From contig CAWDUC010000020.1 in NCBI GenBank assembly GCA_963805405.1, forward strand, positions 1,302,001-1,366,000: a stretch of 64,000 bases of DNA, in the 5' to 3' direction. Position 1 is the first letter of the stretch; each line of letters begins with the position of its first letter. Source of the stretch: JAEUMG01 sp963805405. GTDB lineage: Bacteria; Pseudomonadota; Alphaproteobacteria; Rhizobiales; Aestuariivirgaceae. Positions 8,138 to 16,886 of the stretch are shown in pieces. The position numbers and the translations under genes are program-made. Below the pieces are notes generated by a model. It made no database searches. It was not told where the DNA came from and saw nothing but the letters and a program-made list of their open reading frames with translations.

Positions 8138-10510
8138 ATGCTCCAGTCGCAGCAGCCCCTGAGTATCGGCGCAACGCCCCGCCCAAGCCGCATTTTGCGG
8201 CCCGGAATCCGCGCCCTGCCGCCCGGAGTGGAGCGCTACAAGATTGCGGGCGGCGGGTCGCTGGTCGTTGCCGTCGAAGCGGGCGACCATATTGCTCTGA
8301 CCGATCTCGAAGGGCTTCAAGCTTGCGAGGTCGTGGCCATCGGACGTGATGGACGGATTGATCCCGGTATCCTCGGCACTCACGCGGACGCGGACGCACA
8401 GGGTTTGAAAGCGCTGCTGGGGCGCGACGGGGAAAGTGCGGAGAAGCTTCGTGCAGCACTCAAGCGGCGCGGAATCGACATCGGCAACAGCAAGTGCCTT
8501 CGCCTCTTCGGCGCCGACTCGCGAGCCGGTGCCACAGCCGAGCTGACTGCGCAACGAACGGGCACGCTAATCCTGGTTGCGCCCGGCGGTGAGATGGACG
8601 CGGCCCTTCAGGATACTGCAACAGATATCGACGTGCGGATTTCACGCGCGCGGGTTCCAAATGAGAGGCCGGGCTCCGCCCTTCCCGATCCCCTGGCCGA
8701 CCCGCTTCAGGATATCCGGATCAATGCAGCGACCGCGCAAGCCTACTTCGTCAAGGCCGGTGAGTTCATCCAGGTGATCGACGTCTCCGGCCGGCAGATG
8801 ACGGACTTTCAATGCTTCTCAGCACGAAAGCTCGACAAGGGCATAGAGAATGCGCTCGATGCGACGGTTACGCGCACGCTCACGGGACGCAGCTATCCGA
8901 ACTCCGGCCTGCCTTCAAAGGCCTTTGGATTCGACTTCGAACCATTGGTTGAAGTCGTCCAGGACACTGTCGGAAGGCATGACGCGTTCGCGACCGCTTG
9001 CAATCCACGTTACTACGACGATGTCGGCTACCCCGGACATGTGAACTGCACCGACAATTTCAATGCCGCACTCGATCCCTATGGCATCGCCAAGCGCCGC
9101 GGCTGGGAAGCGATCAACTTCTTCTACAACACGTCGATCGACAGCCAGAACCAGGTGATCTTCGATAAATCCTGGTCACGGCCCGGAGACTACGTGTTGA
9201 TGCGCGCGCTCACGGATCTCGTCTGCGTTTCTTCCGCGTGTCCTGATGACATCGATCCCGGCAATGGCTGGAACCCGACCGACATCCACGTTCGCACTTA
9301 TTCCGACAAGCAAAAATTCTCTCGAGCGGTGGCCTTTCGCATGACGCCCGATGCAGATCCCCAGATGACGCGCGAAACCGCGTTCCATCCCAACTTCTCC
9401 GCACTGACGCGCAACTACACCGAATATCGCGGCTTCTGGTTGCCGACGCGCTTCAACAACGCCAATGCTATCGATGAATATTGGGCCTGCCGCGAACGCG
9501 TCGCGGTCATGGATCTCTCGCCATTGCGCAAATTCGAGGTGACAGGCCCGGATGCAGAAGCGCTCCTCCAATACTGCGTAACGCGCGACATCAGGCGGCT
9601 TTCGCCGGGCCAGGTCGCTTACACTGCCATGTGCTACGAGCACGGCGGGATGATCGATGACGGAACCGTGTTCCGGCTTGCGCAAAACAATTTCCGCTGG
9701 ATCGGCGGCGATGAGTTCTCAGGATTGTGGCTACGCCAGCAAGCCGAGAAGATGGGCTTCAAGGCGTGGGTACGGACATCGACCGATCAATTGCATAACA
9801 TCGCCGTGCAAGGCCCAAAATCGCGCGAGCTTCTCGAGGAAATCGTTTGGACGTCTCCCACCCAGCCGGCAATCGGCGAGCTCGAATGGTTCAGATTTGC
9901 AATCGGCCGCATCGGGCATTTCGAGGGCGCGCCGATCGTCGTCTCGCGAACCGGATATACCGGCGAACTGGGGTACGAGATTTTCTGTCACCCTAAGGAT
10001 GCGGATACCGTCTTCAAGGCCGTGTGGGATGCCGGGCAAAAGCACGGGATATCGGCGCTGGGGCTCGAGGCGCTCGACATGCTGCGCATCGAGGCGGGAC
10101 TCATATTCTTCAACTACGAATTCACGGACCAGACGGATCCGTTCGAAGCCGGAATCGGATTCACGGTTCCGCTCAAAACGAAGGGTGACGATTTCATCGG
10201 CAAGGCGGCGCTTGTCGAACGCAAGGAACATCCGCGTCACAAACTCGTCGGCCTCGAGATCGATTCGAACGAAACCGTCGGACACGGCGATTGCCTGCAT
10301 ATCGGCCGCGCTCAGATCGGCGTCATCACCAGCGGCTGCCGCTCGCCGATCCTCAAGAAGAATATTGCGCTGGCCCGTGTGGATGTGAAGCACGCAGCGC
10401 TTGGAACGGAGGTCGAGATCGGCAAGCTCGACGGCCAGCAGAAGCGTTTGCCGGCAACAATCGTCCGCTATCCGCATTACGATCCCGAGAAGACACGAGT
10501 CCGGGCTTGA
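8138..10510 (+). CDS. DUF1989-GcvT fusion, THF-dependent aminomethyltransferase family
   Basis: This 790-residue, two-part protein has an N-terminal half (about 20-400) of DUF1989/urea-carboxylase-associated type, for example DPLQDIRINAATAQAYFVKA and the cysteine-bearing NPRYYDDVGYPGHVNC. The C-terminal half (about 420-780) is a GcvT fold: YWACRERVAVMDLSPLRKFE, VTRDIRRLSPGQ, AYTAMCYEHGGMIDDGTVFR, TGYTGELGYEIF and the GLEALDMLRIEAGL block. GcvT-like domains move a one-carbon unit from N-methyl or aminomethyl groups to tetrahydrofolate (as in T-protein, dimethylglycine and sarcosine dehydrogenases and DMSP demethylase). No FAD-binding dehydrogenase domain is attached, so the substrate is open. 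First gene of a tightly coupled operon. Confidence 0.88.
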   Translation: MLQSQQPLSIGATPRPSRILRPGIRALPPGVERYKIAGGGSLVVAVEAGDHIALTDLEGLQACEVVAIGRDGRIDPGILGTHADADAQGLKALLGRDGESAEKLRAALKRRGIDIGNSKCLRLFGADSRAGATAELTAQRTGTLILVAPGGEMDAALQDTATDIDVRISRARVPNERPGSALPDPLADPLQDIRINAATAQAYFVKAGEFIQVIDVSGRQMTDFQCFSARKLDKGIENALDATVTRTLTGRSYPNSGLPSKAFGFDFEPLVEVVQDTVGRHDAFATACNPRYYDDVGYPGHVNCTDNFNAALDPYGIAKRRGWEAINFFYNTSIDSQNQVIFDKSWSRPGDYVLMRALTDLVCVSSACPDDIDPGNGWNPTDIHVRTYSDKQKFSRAVAFRMTPDADPQMTRETAFHPNFSALTRNYTEYRGFWLPTRFNNANAIDEYWACRERVAVMDLSPLRKFEVTGPDAEALLQYCVTRDIRRLSPGQVAYTAMCYEHGGMIDDGTVFRLAQNNFRWIGGDEFSGLWLRQQAEKMGFKAWVRTSTDQLHNIAVQGPKSRELLEEIVWTSPTQPAIGELEWFRFAIGRIGHFEGAPIVVSRTGYTGELGYEIFCHPKDADTVFKAVWDAGQKHGISALGLEALDMLRIEAGLIFFNYEFTDQTDPFEAGIGFTVPLKTKGDDFIGKAALVERKEHPRHKLVGLEIDSNETVGHGDCLHIGRAQIGVITSGCRSPILKKNIALARVDVKHAALGTEVEIGKLDGQQKRLPATIVRYPHYDPEKTRVRA

Positions 10511-11388
10511 ACTTCACTCCGGACGACCTGATCGACGACCATCATCTGGCGTCGAAGCCTTACACTGTCCAACGCCTGCGCGGCGGCGCATGGAACGAGG
10601 TCTTCCGTATCACCAGCGCCGACGCCGATATCGTCATCAAGCGATTCGTGACCGTGTTCGAAGGCACGCTCTTTCCCAATCTTCCTGACGCCGAGGCCCT
10701 CGCCCTCGAACGGCTTAGCGGGCTTCGCGTCGCGCCTGACCCGATCAGGTTCTTTCCGGAAACCAAATGGGGACCGGTGCTGGTCTATCGCTTCCACGAA
10801 GGCGAGAGCTGGAGCGGAAATGTCGGGCTCGTCGCGGATCTGCTGAAACGGAAATTGCCTGTCGATGCATCGGGCTTCCGCAAGGTTCCACTCGAGCCCG
10901 CCGGCGTGATCGAGGAAGGCGACAAATTGTTTGCGCGCTGCGGCGACGATCATCGGGTGAGCGGGTTTCGAAAAGCGCGCCCTGTCGCGAGGCTGGTGCC
11001 GGCACTATCGCACCGCTCCTTGATTCACACCGATGTCGGGCCGACCAATCTCATCAACGGGCCGAACGGATTGCGGCTCATCGACTGGCAATGTCCGGCA
11101 GCGGGCGATCCGGCAGAGGATGTCTTCAGCTTCCTCACGCCGGCCTGGCAGATCCTCAGTTTCCGAGATCCTCACAGCGCAGCCGACAGGCGCGATTTTC
11201 TTCGCATCTATGACGATGCTGCAATGGAAGAACGACTGAGCGTTCTCGAGCCCGCCTTCATCTATCGGGCTGCTAGCTATTGCTGCCTGCGCTATCAGTT
11301 GCTTGAGACGACCGACCCCATGTGGCACGGGCTCTATGTGCGTGCTGCCGATGCGGCACTTGAAAGACTTGCGGAGATTGCTTCGTGA
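10507..11388 (+). CDS. Aminoglycoside/choline-kinase-like phosphotransferase (APH family)
   Basis: The protein has about 293 residues. The kinase-like fold shows a nucleotide-binding lobe (RLRGGAWNEVFRI, DIVIKRF), the Brenner motif HTDVGPTNLI (catalytic Asp, HxDxxxxN) and the metal-binding LIDWQ, followed by a helical tail. The TTG start at 10507 overlaps the previous TGA, a classic coupling arrangement. Relatives phosphorylate hydroxylated small molecules such as choline, ethanolamine or methylthioribose. Here the partner enzymes suggest a product of the GcvT-like step or its precursor, which is inference. The protein is intact. Confidence 0.85.
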   Translation: MNFTPDDLIDDHHLASKPYTVQRLRGGAWNEVFRITSADADIVIKRFVTVFEGTLFPNLPDAEALALERLSGLRVAPDPIRFFPETKWGPVLVYRFHEGESWSGNVGLVADLLKRKLPVDASGFRKVPLEPAGVIEEGDKLFARCGDDHRVSGFRKARPVARLVPALSHRSLIHTDVGPTNLINGPNGLRLIDWQCPAAGDPAEDVFSFLTPAWQILSFRDPHSAADRRDFLRIYDDAAMEERLSVLEPAFIYRAASYCCLRYQLLETTDPMWHGLYVRAADAALERLAEIAS

Positions 11389-12353
11389 TCATCGACCTTG
11401 CACTTCATTCCTTCTCGCTATGGCATCATTTCCGGAATGTGCCGGGCTTTGGGCCCATCCAATATATCGATGCGTGCGAGGCGCTTGGCTTTACCGGAAT
11501 CAACCTCTCGCTCAATGACCCTCACTTCCGCCACCTTGGCGGCCGCGAGACGTGGCGCATGGACGAAGTTCGAAAGCGCCTCGAGCGTTCGGGCCTCAGT
11601 CTTGAGATCGACACCAGCGATACGAACCCCACCCATATGCTGCACATGATCGACGTGGCGCATCGCATGGGCGCCAAATCGATGCGCTTCTACACGCGCC
11701 ATCATGGCGAGCCAGAAGAGATGGTACGCAAGACGCTCGCCGATCTCCATCAGATCGTCGATCACGCGCAGCGCAACGACGTGATCCTGGCGCTCGAGAA
11801 TCACGAGGACTTCACCGGGCCCGAACTCGCTTCAATGGTCCGCGCCATCGACCATCCCTATCTGCGCATTCTCTATGACTACGGCAACTCGCAGATGGTT
11901 CTCGAGGACCCCGATGCGGCGCTCGATGCCACCTTGCCCTTCGTCCATTCGGTGCATGCCAAGGACCATGTGATGGTGAGCGCCGAAGATTCACCGCACA
12001 ACAAGCTCACCGTGGCCGGCGTTCCCATGGGGGAAGGCTTCCTGCCACTCCGGCGCCTAACGAAGCGATTGCTGGACAATGGTTTGCGGCGGGTCTGCTT
12101 CGAGAATGTCTGGGCCTATTCAGCCTTCATTCGCCCGCATCGCACGCCACTTCCGGGCGTCGTACTTGGCGAAGGCGCATTCCGCTATGCGCAGCCGCCC
12201 TTCGACCCGCACTATCTCATTCTCGATCAGTCGAAATTCTCCGGCGACGAACTGGTGCGGATGGAGAAGATCGCACTCGATCGCGGGACCGCCTCGTTCC
12301 GCAACCTGCTCGTCGAGCTGGGATGCCGCTTCAAGACTCTCGCACCCGCTTGA
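11385..12353 (+). CDS. Sugar phosphate isomerase/epimerase-like TIM barrel (AP_endonuc_2)
   Basis: The protein is 322 residues and starts with a GTG that overlaps the previous TGA by 4 bases. It has the xylose-isomerase-like pattern of metal and acid residues: ALENHEDF (Glu), DYGNSQM (Asp), SVHAKDHVM (His/Lys) and FENVWAY (Glu). These enzymes isomerise, epimerise or cleave sugars, inositols or keto acids using a divalent metal. It ends the DUF1989-GcvT/kinase operon. The exact reaction is not inferable. Confidence 0.87.
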   Translation: MIIDLALHSFSLWHHFRNVPGFGPIQYIDACEALGFTGINLSLNDPHFRHLGGRETWRMDEVRKRLERSGLSLEIDTSDTNPTHMLHMIDVAHRMGAKSMRFYTRHHGEPEEMVRKTLADLHQIVDHAQRNDVILALENHEDFTGPELASMVRAIDHPYLRILYDYGNSQMVLEDPDAALDATLPFVHSVHAKDHVMVSAEDSPHNKLTVAGVPMGEGFLPLRRLTKRLLDNGLRRVCFENVWAYSAFIRPHRTPLPGVVLGEGAFRYAQPPFDPHYLILDQSKFSGDELVRMEKIALDRGTASFRNLLVELGCRFKTLAPA

Positions 12354-12416
12354 TCCAGCTCGTCCGTTATTTGGGCTTCGAACCATGGACAACTGGAAAA
12401 GGCGTGTCCGCGAGTG

Positions 12417-12457
12417 CCCTTCGAGGCCCGCCTATCGGCGGGCACCTCAGGGCGAGG
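12417..12457. repeat. Intergenic palindromic repeat, copy 1
   Basis: CCCTTCGAGGCCCGCC, a short loop, GGCGGGCACCTCAGGGCGAGG. This is the rhizobial-type palindrome with a GC-rich inner stem and outer CCTT...GAGG arms. It is inverted relative to copy 2. Confidence 0.7.
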
Positions 12458-12481
12458 TCGTAGCATGAGGCCATAAAAATC

Positions 12482-12527
12482 CCCTCGTCCTGAGGCGCGA
12501 GCGAAGGCGCTGCCTCAAAGGATGAGG
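12482..12527. repeat. Intergenic palindromic repeat, copy 2
   Basis: CCCTCGTCCTGAGGCGC, GAGCGAAG, GCGCTGCCTCAAAGGATGAGG. It has the same architecture as copy 1 in the opposite orientation, so the two form a REP-like pair after the TIM-barrel operon. Confidence 0.7.
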
Positions 12528-12541
12528 GGCGACGGAAACAA

Positions 12542-12555
12542 GTCTGTATACAGAC
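12542..12555. promoter_or_regulatory. Perfect 14-base palindrome
   Basis: GTCTGTATACAGAC is its own reverse complement. It lies 9 bases past the 3' end of paralogue A. It could be a protein-binding dyad or part of the repeat cluster; no assignment is possible. Confidence 0.4.
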
Positions 12556-12563
12556 GAAGATAC

Positions 12564-13293
12564 TTACGACGTGTCGTCGAGCGGCGGGTGCATGCTTCGG
12601 ACCAGCCAGTGGCATTCTTTCAGGATCTCATCGACCTCGTGGATGGCCCGCTGTCGGAATCCCGGTGGCCGGCCGGGTCGCATCGGACTCCAGCGCTCCG
12701 GACGGCGCTGTTCTTTGGGCCGCGCCTCCCAGCGGGCCAGCCGCATGGCATGGCGCGGGATGTCATTGAGTGCATCGGCAACGGCGACGCAGGCGGCGGA
12801 CCAGGTTCTTCGCACTGACCATGCCGTCATCGACGACTTGCTGCTGCTTTGCCTGAGCGGCGGCGATCTCAGCCTTTTTCTGCTTAAGGAATGACTCGAT
12901 GGAATGGACGTGCGGCTCCGGGCCACGGCGCTTCTTCTTGAAACGGCGCCCTTGCCGCTTAAGCGAGTCGAACAGGTTGAACAGGAAGCCGCGCTTGCGT
13001 TTGGCTTTGCCCTCGCCACCGGTCTTGGCTTTGTCTTTTCCGGGGCTCTTAGCTCTCGGATTAGCCGGTGGGCGCGGTTCTCCCGGCTCGACCACGATAT
13101 CGCGCGCCGCGGCAATGATGAGTCGCCGGGCTGCCGATTCCGCCGTCCGCAGAATGCGGAGCACATGGCGGTGGAGAGGCTTTGCAATCCTCTCGACGCT
13201 GCCACCCTCGGTCAGTCCGATTTCGGCGCAGAGCTTCAAGACCTCGCTCAAGAGCGGCAATCGCCAGCGTTCGATGATGGAAGTGCAGACCAT
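12564..13293 (-). CDS. Uncharacterised protein, paralogue A (one frameshift)
   Basis: The frame starts MVCTSIIERWRLPLL and continues EVLKLCAEIGLTEGG and RIAKPLHRHVLRILRTAESA. A Lys/Arg/Pro-rich linker follows (about residues 75-130), with FNLFDSLKRQGRRFKKK, then AEIAAAQAKQQQVVDDGMVS. After a shift near 12800 it ends ALNDIPRHAMRLARWEARPK ... VDEILKECHW. It is about 240 residues, basic, with no signal peptide. A second copy with the same order of blocks is at 44520-45244. Family unknown to me; the conserved helical ends around a variable basic linker suggest nucleic-acid or membrane-surface association, which is inference. Confidence 0.6.
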
Positions 13294-13388
13294 AGGGCGT
13301 TATTAGAACATAAATCGAACTCAGTCAAGCACCTCCCTCTCCTTTTCCCTCGTGGGAGAAGTCCCTGAGCGGAGCATCAACCCTATGG

Positions 13389-13411
13389 ATCGCCGGACCA
13401 AGTCCGGCGAT
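13389..13411. repeat. Short intergenic palindrome
   Basis: ATCGCCGGAC-CAA-GTCCGGCGAT, 10-base perfect arms, followed by GACAAATTGAG. It is the common alphaproteobacterial 'GCCGGACCAAGTCCGGC' type of dispersed repeat. Confidence 0.6.
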
Positions 13412-13486
13412 GACAAATTGAGAGAAAAAGGTCCCGCCGGTTTTCGCTGGAATGACGGTAGTGGGTGGCCTTCGCGAGGAGCCCTT

Positions 13487-14886
13487 CTATTCGGCTGCCG
13501 CCTTGGTTTCATCCAGGAGCCGCTCGGCGAGTGCCTGCTTGTCGGCCTTGGACATTTTCTTGATTTCGTTGTTGAGCACGCGCTCGTTGATCGCCTGGTT
13601 CCAGTAGTCGAGCGCGCCGAAGCCCAGCAGCGCCGCCTTGCCGACGAACTGGCGCAGGACCTCATTGGTCGGGCCCATGACCCAACCGGCCTTGCCGTCG
13701 CGCAGATAGCGCTCGATTTCGAGGGGGCGCGGCTTGTAGGCCGTGCCGCCGCAGGCATGCAGCATCTTGTCGGTGACATGCGCGACGTTCTTGGCGGCGG
13801 CGAACTTCACCTGCCACATCCATGAGAGATATTGCGCGCGCGGCAACGCCTTCAGATCCTTGTGGATGGACCAGTCGCAATTGTTGGTCACCTTATCCAT
13901 CGCCTGCGCCATCATGAAATCGAAGGAGCGGCAGCCATTGGTGTCGATGATCGCCTCGCCGACATAATCCTGGATGGTCGGATAGTCTGCGACACGCATG
14001 CCGACGTCCTTATGCGTCTTGCCGGTCGTGTGCTTCTTGGCGATGTCGATAAGCGCCATCGAAATGCCGTTCCAGCAGGCCGACGAGCACAATAGGAAGA
14101 ACGGGATCGACACATTCGTCGTTGGAAGCGGCGCCATCGCCGGTGGAACCGACGAGGCGATCCTTCGGAATCGTGCAATCGACCTCGATCGGGCCCGATT
14201 GGTTGCCGCGCAGCCCAAGGCCATCCCAATTGGAGGGATCGGCCTTCACTTCATTGCCCATGATAAGGAAGCAGGAGAGGTCGGAGTAGTTGCCGGCGAA
14301 GTTGGGCGATGTCGTCTGGATGATGTACCAGTCGGCAAAGCCGCCCGAGGTGGTCCAGGAGGCCTTCTTGCGGACCTTCCAGCCATCCTTGGTCTCTTCG
14401 GCACCCGAGGAGATCGGATACCAGAAGTGCGAGCCGGTCTCGGGGTCGGAATAGGAGAGCGTGCCGACCAGGCAGTCCTTGTCGATCCGGCGCATGATGT
14501 CCTGGATCGGCTTCGAGTCATGATAGCGGAACAGCGCGGCCGCGACGGCGCCCAGATGCATGGTGTAGCACATGGCCGTCGACGGGCAGCCATAGCGGGC
14601 AATGGTCTCGACCGCCATCGCGGCCGCGACATGGTTCTCGCCCATGCCGCCCAGTTCCTTCGGAACGATCAGCCCGAGAAAGCCCTCCTGCGGCCAAAAG
14701 CTTGAAATTCTTGCGCGGATACATGAGCTTCTTGTCGCTCTCCACCGCGTTTACGCGCATCTCGGAGGCGCAGAGGTCGATCAACGTGGCCTGCAGTTTT
14801 TTCTGGTGATCGGTGAGGGTCCATTGCGGATCCCATTCGGAACCCAGACCCCAAAACGGCTCCTTGCCCCACACCTTGTCCGTCAT
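13487..14886 (-). CDS. Acyl-CoA dehydrogenase family protein (two frameshifts)
   Basis: It starts MTDKVWGKEPFWGLGSEWDP, preceded by a purine-rich ribosome site. The middle domain shows FRYHDSKPIQDIMRR, the FAD/acyl-binding strand SYSDPETGSHFWYPISSGAE, KASWTTSGGFADWYIIQTTS and LGLRGNQSGPIEVDC. The C-terminal helical domain shows HKDLKALPRAQYLSWMWQVK and HACGGTAYKPRPLEIERYLR. Shifts near 14690 and 14110 are needed, giving about 466 residues. The fold oxidises acyl-CoA (or a related substrate) with FAD. It stands alone, with no adjacent ETF or enoyl-CoA hydratase. Confidence 0.85.
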
Positions 14887-15042
14887 GGCCGATTCCTCTC
14901 TTCCGGTTTTGAACGCCGCGGTTCTACGCCCGCTGCTCGTCGGAGCCGCGCCCTTGCGATGGACGCGGACCAATCCAAACCTTATTAGGCCAATTCCAGA
15001 CCAATTTGTCTATAGTCTATGCTGGCCGGAAAAGGAGGCTTG

Positions 15043-15606
15043 ATGCGGCGAATTGCCAATGCCGAGATGCGGGACGCCTTCCTGGGCTGGCAGTGCCGGA
15101 TCAGACAAATCGCCATGCGCGAATATGGCGGACAGCCCCTGGCAGGCATGCGGCCCAGCGTTTCGACGCGGAAGGGCCGGAGCCTGTCGCCGGGCGTGAT
15201 CATGCTGCTATTGCCGCTCGAACCTCAGGAAAGTACCGCATTTTTCAAGTATCAGGTTCAGAAGACCAACGAGGCCCAGAAGACCCGCGAAGCCGGGATT
15301 GGTTATCTGGGCGCGGAGTTTTACCAGCTTCCCGAACTCTTCTCCGATTCCATGGTTGCAATTTTTCAGGCGAATTCGCCGCTGGCTGCAGAAATCCTCA
15401 AGGCAAAGGAGGTCGTGCTCGATTTCGAGCAGTTCAGTCAATCATTCCGGATGTTCTGCGCGGTCCGGCGCCTCACGAAGCGGGACGCGGCGCGGGACGC
15501 GGCCTTATGGCAGGCGAGGATATTCAAGCGCGATCTCGCCAATGATTGCGACGTGCTGGGCTTCGCGCCGGATTGGACGAGCGCCAACGCCGACCCGCCC
15601 GTTTGA
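15043..15606 (+). CDS. Hypothetical protein, 187 residues
   Basis: AAAGGAGG lies 6 bases before the ATG. The protein starts MRRIANAEMRDAFLGWQCRI, contains GMRPSVSTRKGRSLSPGVIM and ends in a charged helical part (TKRDAARDAALWQARIFKRD). It has a long intact frame with normal codon use and no signal or membrane segment. I do not recognise the family. It is divergent from the acyl-CoA dehydrogenase. Confidence 0.7.
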   Translation: MRRIANAEMRDAFLGWQCRIRQIAMREYGGQPLAGMRPSVSTRKGRSLSPGVIMLLLPLEPQESTAFFKYQVQKTNEAQKTREAGIGYLGAEFYQLPELFSDSMVAIFQANSPLAAEILKAKEVVLDFEQFSQSFRMFCAVRRLTKRDAARDAALWQARIFKRDLANDCDVLGFAPDWTSANADPPV

Positions 15607-15685
15607 GACCCTGGAGTTTCTGCCCTTGCGTCGTGTAGCTTGTGAGCACACGGCGATCGGCGCCGGCATTTTCTGGGGGGCTTTC

Positions 15686-16042
15686 ATGATCAGGACGGCA
15701 ATCATCGGGCTGGCATTGCTTGGACTTGCGGGCGCGGCATCGGCACGCGATCTCGGCGGCAATTATCGCGCAAACGGCACGAATTTCGACGGCTCGCCAT
15801 ATAGCGGGACGGCGAGTATCGAGATCACTTCAGACACGACATGCGCGATCACCTGGACAACAGGCAGCACAAGCTCGAAAGGCTTCTGCATGCGCAATCA
15901 GGACGCCTTCGCCGCGGGCTACGTCATGGGCGACAGCGTCGGCATCGTCATTTACAAGTTGATGCCGGACGGCTCGCTCAACGGCATCTGGACAATCGCC
16001 GGAAAGAATGGCGCGGGCACAGAGGTCCTGACACCGCAATAG
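15686..16042 (+). CDS. Small secreted protein, 118 residues
   Basis: A clear signal peptide (MIRTAIIGLALLGLAGAASA, cleavage before RDLGG) leads a mature part of repeated small beta strands: NYRANGTNFDGSPYSGTAS, TTCAITWTTG, GFCMRNQDAF, VIYKLMPDGSLNGIWTIAG. Two cysteines could form a disulfide. The pattern resembles small periplasmic lipocalin-like or MORN-like sheets, but no family is certain. GGGGGG lies before the start. Confidence 0.7.
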   Translation: MIRTAIIGLALLGLAGAASARDLGGNYRANGTNFDGSPYSGTASIEITSDTTCAITWTTGSTSSKGFCMRNQDAFAAGYVMGDSVGIVIYKLMPDGSLNGIWTIAGKNGAGTEVLTPQ

Positions 16043-16453
16043 TCAGTCGGGCGGCTCTTCCGGATACTGTTCCGCGTCCGGCGGAATGACCAGTCCTGGA
16101 AGCTTGCGCGATGTCCAGATGTGAATGGCGGTCGAGAATTCGACCGGCTCATCGAGCGAGCCGGCTTTTATCGTAACCGTGTCGGCAGCGCCCGTGCGCT
16201 CATGCCAAAGGCGCGAACCGCATTGCGGACAGAAGGCGCATGTGACCTTGTTTCCGCTGTCGGCGGTGCGAACCCATAATTGCGGCGCACCATCGACTAC
16301 GCGAAAACCGGCGCGCGGTACGATGAACGACATGCCAAAGGCGGAGGCCGATTGCTTGCGGCATTCGCGGCAGTGGCAGACGTAAAGCGCCAGAGGCTCG
16401 CCTTCGCTTTCATAGCGAACCGCGCCGCATTGGCAGCCGCCGGTCCGCGCCAT
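16043..16453 (-). CDS. GFA family (CENP-V/GFA domain) zinc protein
   Basis: The protein has 136 residues. The zinc-binding cysteines of glutathione-dependent formaldehyde-activating-type proteins are complete: CQCGAVRY, VCHCRECRK and CPQCGSRLW. The family includes formaldehyde-glutathione adduct enzymes, but most members have no proven activity. It lies 6 bases beyond the last gene of the GlxD operon and is probably transcribed with it. A second GFA protein is in the methyltransferase operon at 60367. Two GFA genes beside two demethylation-type clusters is suggestive of formaldehyde handling, an inference. Confidence 0.88.
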   Translation of the reverse strand: MARTGGCQCGAVRYESEGEPLALYVCHCRECRKQSASAFGMSFIVPRAGFRVVDGAPQLWVRTADSGNKVTCAFCPQCGSRLWHERTGAADTVTIKAGSLDEPVEFSTAIHIWTSRKLPGLVIPPDAEQYPEEPPD

Positions 16454-16459
16454 CGCGGC

Positions 16460-16873
16460 TCAGACCTTTCGATAGGCCTTGTTCAATTGCACCATCGGAT
16501 GGTTCGGCGACATCTGGAACTTGATCAGCAATTCGCGCGCCATCATGTCGCGATCCTGCTGATTGTTCGGCAGCTTGACGTTCTTCGGGATGCGTACCCA
16601 GCCATTGACATTGCGGTCGAAGATGGCGGGCTCGCCCTCCTCGTATCCCATGTGCACGTCCTCGAGCCAGTTGAGGTCGTCCCAGCCCATGAATTCGAGA
16701 TAGCCCTTCAGGAAGGGCGTCACGCGCGTGTAATCGGGCAAGAGGTTGACATCATAGCGGTAGCCGATGTGCTGGCCGATTTCCTTCTCGCGCGCCGAGT
16801 TGAGGCCGGCCTTGTCCTTGATGAACTGGTCGACCGACTTGATTTCGGAGCCTTTATAGCTGGTCCCTGCCAT
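16460..16873 (-). CDS. Uncharacterised protein linked to GlxD, 137 residues
   Basis: It starts MAGTSYKGSEIKSVDQFIKD and includes GQHIGYRYDVNLLPDYTRV, FLKGYLEFMGWDDLNWLED and ARELLIKFQMSPNHPMVQLN. It is soluble, acidic and rich in aromatic residues, with no known motif. It begins 13 bases after the glxD stop on the same strand, so it is part of that operon. I do not know a function. Position suggests an accessory subunit or assembly factor for the GlxBCD-type synthase. Confidence 0.75.
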   Translation of the reverse strand: MAGTSYKGSEIKSVDQFIKDKAGLNSAREKEIGQHIGYRYDVNLLPDYTRVTPFLKGYLEFMGWDDLNWLEDVHMGYEEGEPAIFDRNVNGWVRIPKNVKLPNNQQDRDMMARELLIKFQMSPNHPMVQLNKAYRKV

Positions 16874-16886
16874 CTGAATTCTCCGA

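Noticed and set aside
12482..12527. CRISPR-like repeats
   Set aside because: There are only two inverted copies with no regular spacers; they fit REP-like intergenic palindromes.
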